This document shows positions 34,440-46,844 of a stretch of DNA of 64,000 nucleotides, in pieces. The stretch lies in the NCBI GenBank assembly GCA_023101885.1, contig JALPQD010000205.1:2523298-2587297 (forward strand), in the 5' to 3' direction. The translations under genes were made by a program, and so were the position numbers. Positions within the stretch are counted from its first letter, which is position 1, and every line of letters begins with the position of its first letter. Below the pieces are notes generated by a model. The model worked only from the letters and a program-made list of their open reading frames with translations, was not told the origin of the DNA and searched no databases. The DNA is from Typhlomys cinereus. Taxonomy: Eukaryota > Chordata > Mammalia > Rodentia > Platacanthomyidae.

Positions 34440-34562
34440 AGGAGTTTTCCGCATAAGTAATGTTAATCTTCTCAACAATCCTGTGGGGAAGATTTGAGCA
34501 GTTTAATCCTGTCAGCAAAGAAACTGAAAATCCCAGATGGAAAGGCTCAGCAGAGCACTTTT
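34440..34562 (-). mobile_element. MIR fragment, minus strand
   Basis: CTCAACAATCCTGTGGGGAAG, then GTCAGCAAAGAAACTGAAA and GGAAAGGCTCAGCAGAG, matches the antisense MIR order from its 3' half into the core. Confidence 0.65.
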
Positions 34563-35011
34563 TACTACTAAGCAAGCTGCCTCATGAATGTCTTCCAGGT
34601 GTGAAGTTTAGGAGTTTGACACTATCTTCTACAGTTAATATTTCTGGAAAGCTAAGAATTAATGATACTCAGTTACTCTGCTAAGTAATTATACTCAGTA
34701 ATATCATTAGAATTTTATAGAAAAGACAGAGGGACATAGAAGAAGATGAAAGTTGTGCTTATACATTTTCCTGAACTCTCTAGTAGATTAGAAATCCATA
34801 TATAGTAAGGATAGAGTAAAAACCTGGATTCGGCTCTAAAATTGGAAACTCTAAACAGAGCTGCAAATACTTTTCCTAAAAATTAAAGAAACTTGGCAAC
34901 CACAAAATTTAATTTATCCAACTCCAAAAATAGCACCTTAGTAATGAATGTGGTTATTCATGGAGACCCATAAGTTAAATGGAAGTCTTCCAGCCCCATA
35001 TGCCCTGCCCC

Positions 35012-35018
<7 letters not shown>

Positions 35019-35061
<43 letters not shown>
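35019..35061. repeat. (GA)n microsatellite, left arm of an inverted repeat
   Basis: About 43 bp of pure GA. It continues into GGAGCACAGGGTTCAGCT (35060-35077), whose complement occurs at 35128. Confidence 0.95.
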
Positions 35062-35063
<2 letters not shown>

Positions 35064-35141
35064 CACAGGGTTCAGCTACTTGCTGAGAGTTGTGGCAGTT
35101 AATTTAGTCTTTGTCTCTCTCTATGAGAGCTGAACTCTGTT

Positions 35142-35142
<1 letters not shown>

Positions 35143-35198
<56 letters not shown>
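35143..35198. repeat. (TC)n microsatellite, right arm of the inverted repeat
   Basis: About 55 bp of CT/TC, followed by GTATGTGTGTGCC. It is complementary in kind to the GA run 80 bp upstream. Confidence 0.95.
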
Positions 35199-35202
<4 letters not shown>

Positions 35203-35844
35203 GTGTGTGCCTGTATCTGTGTCTGTGTGTGTACATTAAGGTGCTATACTGGCAACACGTCACTCTTCCTGATGTGACTGTGATCTCACACTGTGTCTGG
35301 AGCTGATACCAGGAAAGAGGGACAAGATAAGAGATTGTTATGGAGAAATCTCAGCTCCACCTTCAGTGTTCTATCCTATGTTTATCAATCCTCAGATGAA
35401 AAATGAACATGGGGAGAGAGCTGTGTAAAGTTGCTGGTGAGGGATGAGAAAGGAGCCACATGCCCTCTCCTCTCCCTGTCTCTGCCAGAGACTTCTAAAG
35501 CCTGTGTTTCTTTCAAGTTTCAACCAAGCCATACCAACCATCACATTCCTCCCTGAAATCGTTTCTCATCTCAGAATAATGACCAGATGAATCCTGCTCC
35601 CCATCAGCCATGTATCTTTTGATAGAGCCTGGGACCTTGTCCCGGGCTTCATGCTCGCCTATTCAATGCACAGCACATCACACTCACCACCAAAGGAGTT
35701 GAGTCACTGTTCTAGGTCTACCGCTGACTAGTACCCTGGCCCTAGACGACCCCTTTACTTCTTTAAAGACCCCAGTTATTGTTTTGTGTGAAATATGCAT
35801 ACTTTCCAGAGCTTTTACTGTTTTTATGAAGATGAACTGAGGGA

Positions 35845-36200
35845 GGACTGGAGAGATGGATTGGCAGTTAAAGTGCTTGCCACCCAAGCAAACGGTCAAG
35901 ACTTCAGATCTCTAGACCCCCAGTAAAATGCTAGGTGTGCGTGGCAATATACCTGCAGTCCACCTAGGAACACAGAAACTGGGAATCCCAGAGCAAATTT
36001 GACATTTTGACAAACTCTGGGTTTGATGAGAGACTTTGTTTGAAAAGAATATGATTGAAGAGATGATTCCCAGTATCAACATTAGGCCTCTCACATGTGC
36101 ACGCATACACATGTGAATATGCATATACTCTTATGGACCACACGATCATACATATGAAAATGGAAAAAGAAAATATAAGAACAAGTGACAGATACACACA
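35845..36200 (+). mobile_element. B2-like SINE, plus strand, long copy
   Basis: Starts GGACTGGAGAGATGGATTGG with the tRNA-like head, then CAGACCCCCAGTAAAATG-like body sequence, CTGGGAATCCCAGAGCAAATT and GAGATGATTCCCAGTATC. It ends in an imperfect CA/TA tail. It closely parallels the copies at 6003 and 58185. No duplication was identified. Confidence 0.78.
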
Positions 36201-38099
36201 TCTGCGCACAAAAACATTACAATGCAAATGCATAAAAAACATGCAGTTACAGTCTGTATGCAATACAGTTCTACAGACGTTTCACAAGGCCTCTTTGACC
36301 CTCATGCTGCCTGACAAATCTTGATGTGAGGAAATTCTTTTACCTTCACTTGTTTACCCGTTTACCTTCACTTGTTTCTTCGTGGTTTATATCAACTTCT
36401 GGTGATTTCAAGAAAGACTTATCTTTGCATGAGAAAAATCATTGTTAGGTAAAAGTGAAGTACAAAAGTCCTGACCTATGTTTTGGGCATATTGTGTACC
36501 CAAATGCTCTCTGTACACTAAGGTCTACATAGGTAGTGAGAGTGATGCTGTGTCTGTCATCTCCAGACTTCATGACACCCAGTCTGAGCTCAGGCCCAGG
36601 AGCTCTCCTGCTTGTTCTTTCTCCTTTGTTACAGCAGTGCACTTAATCTGACAAAGATGTATGAGAGCACCGGACTCTCCTGCTGCACATTCGGCCAGCA
36701 TCCTCCCAGTTTTATTCTGTTCCTAGCTCTTTCTCTTCTCATGGGAGTCCTTCCAGTCAGAGATATTAATATGGCATTCGTACTTGTAAAAATGGCCTTC
36801 CCAGACCTCATGAGCGAATCCACACTGGGATCCTTGTTCACTCTGTGCCCAAAACGTAGGTCAAGACTTTTGTGTCGAACTTATACCTGGAAATGGATTT
36901 TCTCAAGCAGAGACAAGTCTTTCTTGGAAGTGTCGGCAGAACTTTAGACAGAAAAGAAACTGAATGTTAAGCAGAAACATAAGTAGAAGAATTTCTTCTC
37001 ACATTGTGGCTTGTCAAGTTTAAATAGCAGGAAGGTTGAAGAGGTATTTAGAAGGTCTCTTTGTCTCCTTTCCCCTTCCTGACTTTCATCTTTCTCCCTT
37101 TCCCTTACTCTTGTTTTTCTTTTCAGGAAAAGGTATCACAGAAGGAGGCATTTTTGAACTTTATCAAGGCAAGCTGACTTTGTGGTCCGGTTCTGGCTGG
37201 TGTCTGCCACTTGGCATGCTTATATAGTTAAAAAGCAAAAGCAAAGCTGCCTCCCTTATTTATATCAGGGACCCACATTGCAGGAATGAAGTTATAAAAA
37301 GTGCAAACCCTTGTCTTTTTAAAGGCATACCTCCCAGGTTTCTGTTCTATTTGCTTGGCCGAAATAGATAAGACTGAGATTGAAAGTTAGAAAGGTGTTG
37401 TCAGATGTAGCACCACATAGCCAGCATCAGTCTGATGAATCACAAGCCTCACAAGAAGAGGTCAGGACAGGCACCAGTGTTCCAGGTGCCAAAGCAAAGT
37501 CTTGGGAGGTACCAGCCCAGGTAAAGTGGACCAATCGGCTGTTGCACAAGAAACCTTTGCCTCTCCATGGATAGATAGATAGCCTTGCTTCATGTGAAGG
37601 TGAAAAAGCAAATATGACTGGTCACTGAAACATTTCCTTTCGAGTGCTAAGTGAGCACCCAATAAAAAAGGCAGCCTGTTCAGACATAGGGGACACTCTC
37701 TCAGCCCAAACCTCAAAAAATTACATTGTTCTGTGATTGAAACTAAAATGTCTCTTATTTAATCCATAAGTGCAATTTATTTATATGGTATATGACTTGA
37801 ACATTTCAAAGGTACAATGAGATTGCATATCAAGAATACCATATATAAAAGCAGACCCATAAATATGGTATATCGGTATAGCTTATGTTCCAAGAACTGG
37901 GCAGAAGCACTGTTCACATATACCATATGGTATGTGGCCCCAATTCAATGGCTCCTGTGGCTTTCATTGCATTTTCCCCAGAGTCTATGCAGTGAGAGAG
38001 CTCACTGTTGCTTTGGCTGTCACACAGCAATTCCCACTGATCAAAATCTATTGTGGCACCAGAAGTCTCGCTATATACATGCAATACTTGACCTTCGCC
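36201..38099. other. Intergenic DNA, no gene seen
   Basis: Open frames of up to 111 codons (36612-36947) occur on both strands in the same place and have no recognisable protein features. A direct repeat of TTTACCTTCACTTGTTT appears at 36341 and 36362. Confidence 0.4.
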
Positions 38100-38109
38100 T
38101 ATTTTCTCT

Positions 38110-39080
38110 ACTGAAGCATGATCCCCTGTCTCTTTTCTTTTGAGGTCCTCCTTCCCCTTCCATTCAGCTGACTCTCATTTCCCCTCCTGGTCACTTGTGA
38201 CTGAACAGGTTTGATATCACCAATCAAGGAGGATATAGGAACTGGCAGATAGAGGGTAACCATCCAATAAATGGGACACTGACCCCCACCCCTACTGCTT
38301 GTCCCACTCCTAGTCTTCTATCTATCACTAAGTCTTCTCTTATATTAAGATCTTCATTGATTAGGAGGTGACCTTTGATACCAATTGGAATGCAGCCAAG
38401 GGCAGTGCAGGAAAAGCAAAACTGAAAACAACAAACGATAATTCAGAATACCAAAGATCCTACATTATTCACCTAGAACAAGACCAGCCAAATCTCTCCC
38501 CATCCTAAAGCTCAGGGAACCTTGCGGAAGAGGGGATGGCAAGTTGGAAGAGCCTAAAGATGGGGAAGACCAATGATATGCAATGTACTCCACACAAGTT
38601 AGGGCTGTAGCAGCCAGGACTGACTTTGCCTGACCTGACATGTCAATGACCTCCCAAAGTCTAGCATGAATCACAGGGGAGAAGCTCCAGGCAGTAGGAT
38701 CCTTAGAGACAAGGGATTAAACAGTCATAATAGAGTTCCCATACTAACAGGGAGGTCAAGAAAGGACTGCAGGCTATGACCCTGAGTTCTGAATCCTTAC
38801 TAGGGTGGAGGAATCAGGGAGGTTTGGCATTCACATAAAAGGATGTTCCAAGGGATGGGAGCTAGGAAAGAGGAGACACCAGGAGAGGAGGGAGGGAGAT
38901 GGGGTGAAAGGAAGGGGGGATGAGAGTGCAATGGGGTATGAATGGGGAGAGAAAGGGGGAGAGAGAGGTTGGGGATACCTATTGAGCTTGTATGATTAGG
39001 AAAAATATAAAATGTGGGAGGAAAATTTTTTTAAATTAAAAAAACCCGAGGTCAAGGTGGAAGCCTAAAAAAAAAAAAAA
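38110..39080 (+). mobile_element. LINE-1 3' UTR fragment, plus strand
   Basis: Matches the 3' UTRs at 9.9-10.7 and 48.1-49.0 kb block by block: GGTCACTTGTGACTGA, GGTAACCATCCAATAAATGGG, AATGCAGCCAAGGGCAGTGC, CTCTCCCCATCCTAAAGCTCAGG and the G-rich purine tract (38860-38985). It ends with TTGTATGATTAGG and an A-rich tail. No ORF2 sequence is included. It is more diverged than the other two. Confidence 0.85.
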
Positions 39081-39438
39081 AAGAAAAGAAAATCTATTGC
39101 TGACCAGGATCTCAGCTGATAAAGAAAGACATAGGGAAACAGTTTAGAGGATGGGCCCAAGACAGCCTGAAGAAATTTATTTTTGCCTTTGGTGCTTATT
39201 GAAAAACACTATTCGTTTTAAGAGATTGATCAATGGCCTACAAAAAAGATTCATTCAGTCCAGTTACAAAGAGTGCCGTCCTTGCAGACCGGACATTTGA
39301 ATGTTTAGACTGTATGTTTGCTCTATAAGGAGAACAAAACCTTTGAAGTTCTACATCCTTAGGCTTGCTTTAGAGAAAAGAGCCATTGATGGTTTATGGG
39401 TGATCTACAGGGTTTAAAAAGAAATTTTATAGCTTAAA

Positions 39439-39442
<4 letters not shown>

Positions 39443-39491
<49 letters not shown>
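39443..39491. repeat. (TG)n microsatellite
   Basis: Pure TG run of 49 bp. The flanks show no SINE core, so this tract is independent. Confidence 0.95.
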
Positions 39492-39495
<4 letters not shown>

Positions 39496-41790
39496 AAACA
39501 GTGATGTTTATAGAAGTGCCTAGGGTGGTGTTCCTGAACGAGGAACTCAAGAGACAAGGGTTTAGAGCACTAGAAGTGAGTAGGTGCTTCTAAAAATCCT
39601 AGACAATCTTTATATGTCGCTTAATTTAGTCTAAATTAAGCTTTTTGACTTACATAGGAACAGATGAAAGTAACCAAACACCTGGAATTCCAACATGCCA
39701 CACTATTTTCCAATTCACTGCTGGATTGAATGAAATTAAACATTAATTTTTATGGAACCTGACTCTGATGATTTGAGGTGAGCAGGCAATGGCTAAGAAT
39801 CCTTTTCTCAGCAGTCAGTCTCTCCAATAATTGGAGGCTTATTTTTCAAAAGAGTATTGAAGAGTAGCTTCAGAAACTGGAGTTGGCAAGAGTCGCCAGC
39901 ACACCTCTCTCTTAATGGAGTCTCCTAATATCCCTTCATCAGATTCTGACTCGATTACAAACACTAATTACTATAGGCTCCTTGCTTCCGGCCATATGTG
40001 ATATAAATATAAGAGCATTAACCAATGACTCATGCTCTAGGAAAGACACAGAATTCTGATCCCAAGGGCTCAGCCTGGAGCTTTGACTACCTGTCTTACC
40101 TATTGCCTTAGTCCTTCTTGACAATATGTACTGAGATGGGTAGCTTCTGAAAAGCAGACATTTCCCCTCACTTTTATGAAGACTTGAGTGCAAGATAAAG
40201 ATAAAGATAAAGTGCAGATTCAGTATGTCTTGAGGACCTATTCATTCATTTGAAGTGCCTTCTAGGCTCGCCCTCTAGTAGAAGTACAAAGCAGCTCTCT
40301 GGGCCCTCGATTATAAGACAATCCATTCTCCTCCTAAGAACTCTGGTAAACTTATAACATAGAATTTCCCGTTGCCATTATTGGAGAAGTCAGATGTCAA
40401 CATGTGAGTATGGGAAGGACACAAGCATTACTACCATAGCATTCTGTTTCCCAAAAGCCTGACAATGAAGGGTCCTAGTGTGTCATGGCTGGAGGAGTTA
40501 GATGCTCTTCAAGATCTTGTCTGATCCAGGGAAGTGGAGAGGTGAATTTCACATTAGCAAAAGTGGATTTAACTCAGTTACTCTATTGACTTAAATGGAA
40601 AGCTCTTTCTGTCACATCATCACTGACATATCCATGAATAATGTTTTAATAGATATCTGGGCATCCTTGGGTTTATCCTGTGTATACATGAAACCAAACT
40701 TACTGACCTCTGATGGAAATGAACCAAGTGTATGAACCAGTGGATCCATGATGGAACACGATGTATTGACCTTGCAGTCTTAAGGTTTTGTTTCCAGTTG
40801 ATTTTCTTGAATAAAGAATTTGTGCAAGGGCAATATAAGAGTGTCATGGAGTCAGAATTTGATAAATCATTCATTGACCAAGAACATTGTTTGGACAAAA
40901 ATTCAATTTAACTCAGCCATATTGTTGTACATTTGTCATTACATAGGTTGGAAAAAATAAGCTAAAAGGAAAGAACATTTTGGAATTAATATAGTGGATA
41001 AAGGAACACAATTTTATTGACAAAATTTCTCATTAAGATTTCAAATTTGTCCAGTGAGTTGTCCATGACTTTTGTCTTGACAGAAAGCTACATTTTGGGG
41101 CTTTGGTTCTTTGTATTCACATATAAAATGTTTACCTAACATTCTTACTAAGCAGAAAACTGACCATGTCTATCCATGTTCGCATCATGAGAAGTTTCTC
41201 TATTGAACATGGATCACTGTCTGCTTGTTCTCTATTCAATAAAGAAAAGTATAGCATGTGGTTAGAATTTGTGGTCACAGGTCCATTATGAGCTCATGAT
41301 TCTTCAGAGGCAGGTGCGATTACACTATCTGAATATGAACTTTGCTAGCCGTGAGAACACAGTGATGTCACCAAGTGCAGGCATTAAAAAAATGACAAGC
41401 ATGAGTCACAGAGAAGTCCACAGTGCTAAAAAAAATTGGGGCATTTAATTGTATGTGTGGGGGTGTGTGTTTTGTTTCACCTGTGAATGGTTTACATGTG
41501 TATGGCAGTATGTATACAAGAGTACCTGGCATTAGCACCATAAGGAAAACCATGGCCTGAATCTGTGGTTTAAATCTTTAGCCTTAATAATGAGTAAAAT
41601 AAAAAAAAAAAGGGACCAATATACCTAAGCAGGTTTTAATACTGCCAAACTCTTTAATTTTTAGAAAGGACATTCCAATGCTAAAAAATTATAAATAAGA
41701 TTATCTTTGAATACATTGTAAAGCTGCCCAGGTAAAACATGACAAAATTTCATACTCCACAAGAAAAAAATTTCTGAGTTACAGAGTCCA
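39492..41790. other. Intergenic DNA, no gene seen
   Basis: Mostly unique DNA. The short repeat (AAAGAT)n lies at 40195-40212. No frame above 92 codons has recognisable content. Confidence 0.4.
40267..40282 (-). promoter_or_regulatory. CTCF-like motif, minus orientation
   Basis: On the minus strand the segment reads TCTACTAGAGGGCGAG. The core ACTAGAGGGCG fits the CTCF consensus except at the leading C bases. It faces the plus-strand motif at 15784. Binding is unproven. Confidence 0.4.
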
Positions 41791-41794
41791 CTGT

Positions 41795-41925
41795 GGTAGA
41801 CAACCCTTGGAATTCCAGAACTTAGGAGATGGAGACAGGAAAATCAGGGGGTTAAGGCCAACTTTTACTAAATAGGAGCAGGCTTTCCTAAGTGCTTGAG
41901 CCTCAGTCTCTAAAAATCAAAATTT
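41795..41925 (+). mobile_element. B1-like SINE, plus strand, diverged
   Basis: GGAATTCCAGAACTTAGGAG, ATGGAGACAGGAAAATCAGG, TTAAGGCCAACTTTTACT and CCTCAGTCTCTAAAAATC follow the 7SL-derived B1 order (cagcacttaggagg, gcaggagga, aaggccagcc, gtctcaaaa). Confidence 0.7.
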
Positions 41926-42189
41926 CTATGTTGATGAAAGATGATTATTTAAACTTTTAGTTTTAATAAAAGATGTCTTTGTAATAATTTTTCATAATCA
42001 TCAATATGTAGGTATGTTTCTAAACATTTCAGTATTCTGCATGAGTCAAAGCTTAAATATTCATATTTTTCCGCTTTTAAAAATACAGGATCTGATGTAA
42101 CGCAAGTTCTCCTCAAATTTGCTACATAACTACTGATTCTCCTGCCTTTATCATCCATGCACTGGATAAGCCATCTACGACTCGTCCAT

Positions 42190-42420
42190 CATTACTGAAA
42201 AGTAAGTTTATTGGATGGCGAAATGGCTCAGCAGGTAAAATCATCAGTTGCAGTAACCTGACAATCTTAACTCGATCCCAGGAACCCACATAAAGGTAAA
42301 TGGAAATCACCAACCCTACAAATCTTCCTCATATCTTCAACCCTGTGCCATGGCAGGCATCCCCCCCCACACACATAAGCACATAATGCACAACAATTAA
42401 AGATGTAAACAAATTTCTTA
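42190..42420 (+). mobile_element. B2/B3-like SINE, plus strand
   Basis: Head TTGGATGGCGAAATGGCTCAGCAGG (starts 42211), B-box-like AACTCGATCCCAGG, then GCCATGGCAGGCATCC and a short C/CA tail. Old. Confidence 0.7.
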
Positions 42421-42689
42421 TGATTATAATAAAAATATTACCAATTTGAGTGCCATTTTCTCATTATGGGGAATTCGGGGCAAACCACACTTACGTCTTT
42501 GGCTGAAGGAACCTGGCTAGAGAGGACTGTGGCATAGAAGCTTCTCTCAGGCACTGACCAGTCCTGCCTGAGATTATCTGCCAGCATCATAGACAGGACT
42601 GTGTCTGAGATGGAGGGTCTTGACTCCTCTGAGAAGCTGCGGTTTTGCTGCTTCACACCTTATGTCTCTTCCATTACTCTAAATCATTA

Positions 42690-42895
42690 CCAGTGGCTGG
42701 AAAGAGAGACCAGTGGGTAAGGCACCTGCTCACAAACTTAATGACCTGAGTTTGATCTCCATAAGCCCACATAGTGGAAGGGGAGAACTGACTTCCAAAA
42801 GCTGTTGTCTGGCTTTCACTCATGAACTATGGAATATATTCTCTTTCTCTCTCTCCCCCATCTCAAATAAATAAGTAATAAAATACTTCTTAAAT
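42690..42895 (+). mobile_element. B2/B3-like SINE, plus strand
   Basis: Head CTGGAAAGAGAGACCAGTGG, B-box-like GAGTTTGATCTCCATAAG, body GGAGAACTGACTTCC and an A-rich end (AAATAAATAAGTAATAAAA). A (TCTC)n stretch replaces the CA tail. Confidence 0.65.
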
Positions 42896-42973
42896 TTCTT
42901 GTCAACATACTGCCAAGGATGCCAGTAGTCACATTCGCACAGTGAAAAGTACAAAGCATTTGTGAGAGAATGT

Positions 42974-42978
42974 TATAT

Positions 42979-43022
<44 letters not shown>
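42974..43022. repeat. (TA)n microsatellite
   Basis: About 49 bp of TA with one CA interruption near 42996. Such tracts melt easily and may extrude as cruciforms. Confidence 0.95.
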
Positions 43023-43027
<5 letters not shown>

Positions 43028-43039
43028 GTGTGTGTGTGT

Positions 43040-45465
43040 GTAATTAGATTACCAAATAACTGTGGAGGAAAGTATTGTTATCACTTTATCAGAGTAAACT
43101 GATGTGATAAAAAGTTAGATGATTGCCAAAGCACAGATTACATGAGTCTGAAAGTGAGGATTTATATCAAGAATATGACCTCAGAGTTGAGACTCTTCCA
43201 TTTATGTCTTTGTAAACACTAGCAATGTTTCCCTTAAAAAAAAATGCTAACACCTCACTTTTACTTCTTTTCATGCCAGGTCCAAACACACCTAACTCAT
43301 GTCACCAGGGTCTGAGCTTAGCATGCTGGGTCCTCCACACAGGCCAGCAGTGAGGTGTCCTGTCTCTCCATTACAGCAGCTTCACAGTCTCCAGTTAAAG
43401 AAAGGGGCATGCAGAGTGGATAGGGAACTTTAAGGCGTGAGGCTGGAGTGGGTCTCAGGACCAATTTTCTCTCAAGTGGTTCTAAGGCTTGAAAGCACCA
43501 TGTCCTAAAATACCTCCCAAAAGACTTAGTTTAGCAGATAGCCAAGATATTGCAAGGGTCTCCTAGTTGTCACAGTTGTGTGCAGCTTTAAGGTGAATCT
43601 TGAGAAAAACCTGAAAGCCTGGTGAAGAGAAGCCCGTGCTGGGTAGTTAGACTTTGAAAGGCCACTCCACTTGATCCCCAATTTGAAGATCTATTCAGAA
43701 AAGAGCCACACTCCAGACTGAGTCCTAGAAAGAAGCAGCAGATGTCCCTTCCTGTGACACTTTTGTCTATGGATGACCATTTGACATTTCAGTCTCTAAT
43801 CCTCTATCACTCGCAAGAACTATGTGGTGTTTTAGGGAAACTGAAAATACAATCTTGCTTAAAATAGAGGGTTTCATCCTCTTGGCTTATCTGAAATCCC
43901 CCGTTACAAGGGAGAAGAAGCCTAAGGAGTCATAGCAACGAAGGGAATTCAGAATGAGAATGAGGCCAGTAGACAGGATGGTGCAGAGATATATAATACT
44001 AACAATTTAGCTCACTTGTAATTTCATAGTAGTGACAATTTCCCTGTGCATTTCTGCTTTCATGGCCACAGGAGGAATATTCTAAAGAGAGTAGTGTCAC
44101 CTTGCATTTTGTAGGACTCAGAAATGCTTGGATCAGGGAGTGATTGAGGGTGGAAATAAGGGGGCTTTCACTTTTTATCACCAGGAACCTACAGCACCCT
44201 TAGCAGTTACTTGTCTTGAACTGATCTCGTCGCCAAGCAGTGATCTAAGTGACCTGATTTCACAATGTGCTCCTTCTACGTTTTCCCCCAGTTAATGAAG
44301 GAGTATGGGAGTTAATAGAAAGCATGACAGACCTGCACACTGTAGCTCTAAGCAACTCTCACCCTTCGGGCTTTAAGACATGATTGCCTGTCACTAAGTC
44401 CACGCCAGTGAGTCCATCACTTTTAATATGTGCCTGGGCACACAGCAATAGCTTATAAGCACAACAGCGTAACTCATTTCAGTGAGTTAAAAATAGCTCA
44501 CAGACAATTATGCAGCCTTCAGTGGACCTGGAATATTAGCCTCAGATTGTCCTGACAGCAGGGTGGCCTGGATGGGTTCCAGGGAGGTCGTTTCTTTGTG
44601 CTCCCTGCCATCAGAACATCATCCACCGCAGCATGCTTTGACATTCTGGCAGCATCGTGCCGCTCCCCTCACATGAAGTTCAGAGTTGGTGGGACTCAGA
44701 GATAAGGTGACTGAAAGCCCATGAAATGCACTTGCTTCATGAAAAGCTAAATCTCCCTAGAGTATGCCCTGGCTTTCCTTTTTCACTTCTCTACTTGGAG
44801 GGGGAAATCTACTAGAAACACTTACACACGTGGCGTGAATAAATAGTGCTGTCAAGTGATTCAAATATCTGTTTCCAGTTTTATAATTTCTGAGACATTC
44901 TTAAGCCTCAAGTAGTATGAACTGATAGTCGTTCTAATTTCCCAGACCAGGGAACTAGAGGCCGCAAATGCTCCAAATTCTCCATGGCTCAATGAACTGC
45001 TTGAATTTAATAACTGCTCGGTATTAAAAGTATCTAAATGTGTACTGATCCGAAGCAAGCCCAAAAGAACTACTGCTAGTCTTCGCCTTTTGCTTCTCAC
45101 AGTGCCCTGGATGCTTCTTCAGCTCCTCTCTCTGCAGTAAACCTGCACTGCCCAGCATTTGCACACAACTCCTTGGCACAGAGGGAGCTATCCAGATCCT
45201 TCTTAGTTTCTCACTCTGGAACAGAACATTTAGAGTATAGAATTTTAGAGAGCATGGAATTTAATTTTAATGTAAAAGCCTGTGATATAAAAACATATTT
45301 TTAGTCTTAACAGCATGTATTTAAACTCAGTCGGTTAATTTTTAATCACTTTGGTTGAACCACAGTTTGCATACAAAACTATTAACCTATGTTGATATGT
45401 AAATTATTGCTAGGAGTTAGCACTTGCAACCATCCCCAGGGCTTATGAATATTTTCATGACTGCA
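43040..45465. other. Unique, repeat-poor interval; candidate conserved non-coding DNA
   Basis: Over 2.4 kb I recognise no transposon. The part from about 44200 to 45100 keeps CpG sites and G+C-balanced words (for example CACCCTTCGGGCTTTAAG, GTCCACGCCAGTGAG, GCAGCATCGTGCCGCTCC) in an A+T-rich setting. Frames are at most 79 codons. Repeat-free islands like this often hold distal enhancers, but conservation cannot be judged from one genome. Confidence 0.3.
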
Positions 45466-45469
45466 AACA

Positions 45470-45755
45470 GATGTTTCTGTTTTATTTTCATATGTAAGTA
45501 TGTATGGTTTCTGTGCATGTGTGAATGCATGCTCACGCATGTATGAGTCTACATTTGAGGGGTACATGTGTGTGGAGGCCTGAGGTTGTTAATAGGAATC
45601 TGCCACAATGATTCTTTCACTTTATTCCTTAAAACAGGGTCTCTCAATCAAACTCAGAGCTCATGTACATAGATCATCTTATTACCTAACTGCTTTGAGG
45701 ATTCTCTGTTCTACCTTCTGAGGCTAGAATTACAATGTATATAATGTTGGCTGTA
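45470..45755 (-). mobile_element. B3/B4-like SINE, minus strand, diverged
   Basis: The antisense order TGTGGAGGCCTGAGGTTG, TTAAAACAGGGTCTCTCAATC, AACTCAGAGCTCATG and GAGGCTAGAATTACAATG matches the B3/B4 body with its 'acagggtctctcactgaac' box. A TG/CA-rich stretch lies on the tail side (45495-45580). Confidence 0.65.
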
Positions 45756-46075
45756 TTGTGTGAAAAGATTATGTATAAACAAAAATGACTCACTGAAAAG
45801 AGGACAAACAAAGCTACAAAATATTCTACAGAATAGAATACATCCAAAGTAGATTCTGGTAAGATAAGATGAATGATTTGATAAGGACATTCAGAGTATT
45901 ATCAAAAAAGCACAATATTTATGAATAAATTAAAAGAAGTATAAAACATAACTGTAAAGAACAAAAATAACAAACACAATATTTGAGACATTTAAATAAA
46001 TAAAAACTTTGACTGTGTATGGGATGGAACAGCAACACTCCTCATTTTGGTCTATTAATTAAATACATATTTTTA

Positions 46076-46092
46076 AAAGAATATTTTATTTA

Positions 46093-46144
<52 letters not shown>

Positions 46145-46375
46145 TATCAGAGGGCATTATGTATCCCAGTGGAAGACCAAGCCTGACTTTGGGAATCATC
46201 CTGGATTGCTTCTACCTCCTTTTTGCTTCCCTGGGATTTCTCATGCTCAGGACACCAGAGCTGGAAGTACAAGCTACCTCCATTTCAGCCTGGCACTTTT
46301 ACGTGGGACCTAGGATCCACACTCAGGACCTTCTGCTTGTGAGGCAGAGTCTTAACCCCTGAGCCATCCAGCCCA
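46076..46375 (-). mobile_element. B2-like SINE, minus strand, full length
   Basis: TG run (46097-46141), AGAGGGCATTATGTATCC, GGGAATCATCCTGGATTGC, CATTTCAGCCTGGCAC and the reversed tRNA head up to CTGAGCCATCCAGCCC. A likely, imperfect target-site duplication flanks it (AATTAAATACATATTTTTA at 46057; AATTAAAAGCATTTTTTA at 46376). The copy shows the middle segment that the 15.8 kb copy lacks. Confidence 0.85.
46097..46141. repeat. (TG)n microsatellite in a SINE tail
   Basis: Pure TG run at the tail side of the minus-strand SINE; the two overlapping frames that begin in it are artefacts. Confidence 0.95.
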
Positions 46376-46844
46376 AATTAAAAGCATTTTTTATCAATTT
46401 TTTTTCAGAAACTGATCAATTGGTCCTAATATTAATAATAAATTTTAGGAGATCCAGAACAATCAATGTTGAAACATGAGGGACAGAGTTGAAGAACTCA
46501 TGTTTCCTGATTGGAAGACAACAAAGGTCCCTGAGTTAGAAATGGAACGCTTCCCCATTTTGTTCAACTGATTTCATATAAGAATGCCAAGATATTTCAA
46601 ATAGGTTTGCAGGCTGTGGAGATGACACATGGAATGGTTAGAGTGCTTGCTGTTCCAGTATAAGAACAGAGCCTCAGTCCATCTAAGTTGCAAGTGGACG
46701 TTATATAATTAAGTAGGGCACTATGGCATAGAGTACATGATAATGTGGGGTATTATTATTCAGTATATTGCATGTATTATAATCACTATAATCGCTATTT
46801 AAGCTTAATGATTGGAAGCTGGGAGACTACAGAGGTAGAAGTTT

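Larger units (their letters stand above)
35019..35198. repeat. Imperfect inverted repeat made of GA and TC runs with unique shoulders
   Basis: The left arm is (GA)n plus GGAGCACAGGGTTCAGCT (ends 35077). The right arm, AGCTGAACTCTGTTCCCC (35128-35145), leads into (TC)n to 35198. The 18-base shoulders pair with a few mismatches, and the GA and TC runs pair perfectly. The loop is about 50 bases. On single-stranded DNA or RNA it would form a long hairpin. Mirror-symmetric purine tracts can also form triplex DNA. Confidence 0.85.

Noticed and set aside
36612..36947. 111-codon plus-strand frame
   Set aside because: Opposed by a minus-strand frame in the same place, no homology that I recognise, no splice or initiation context; left as intergenic.
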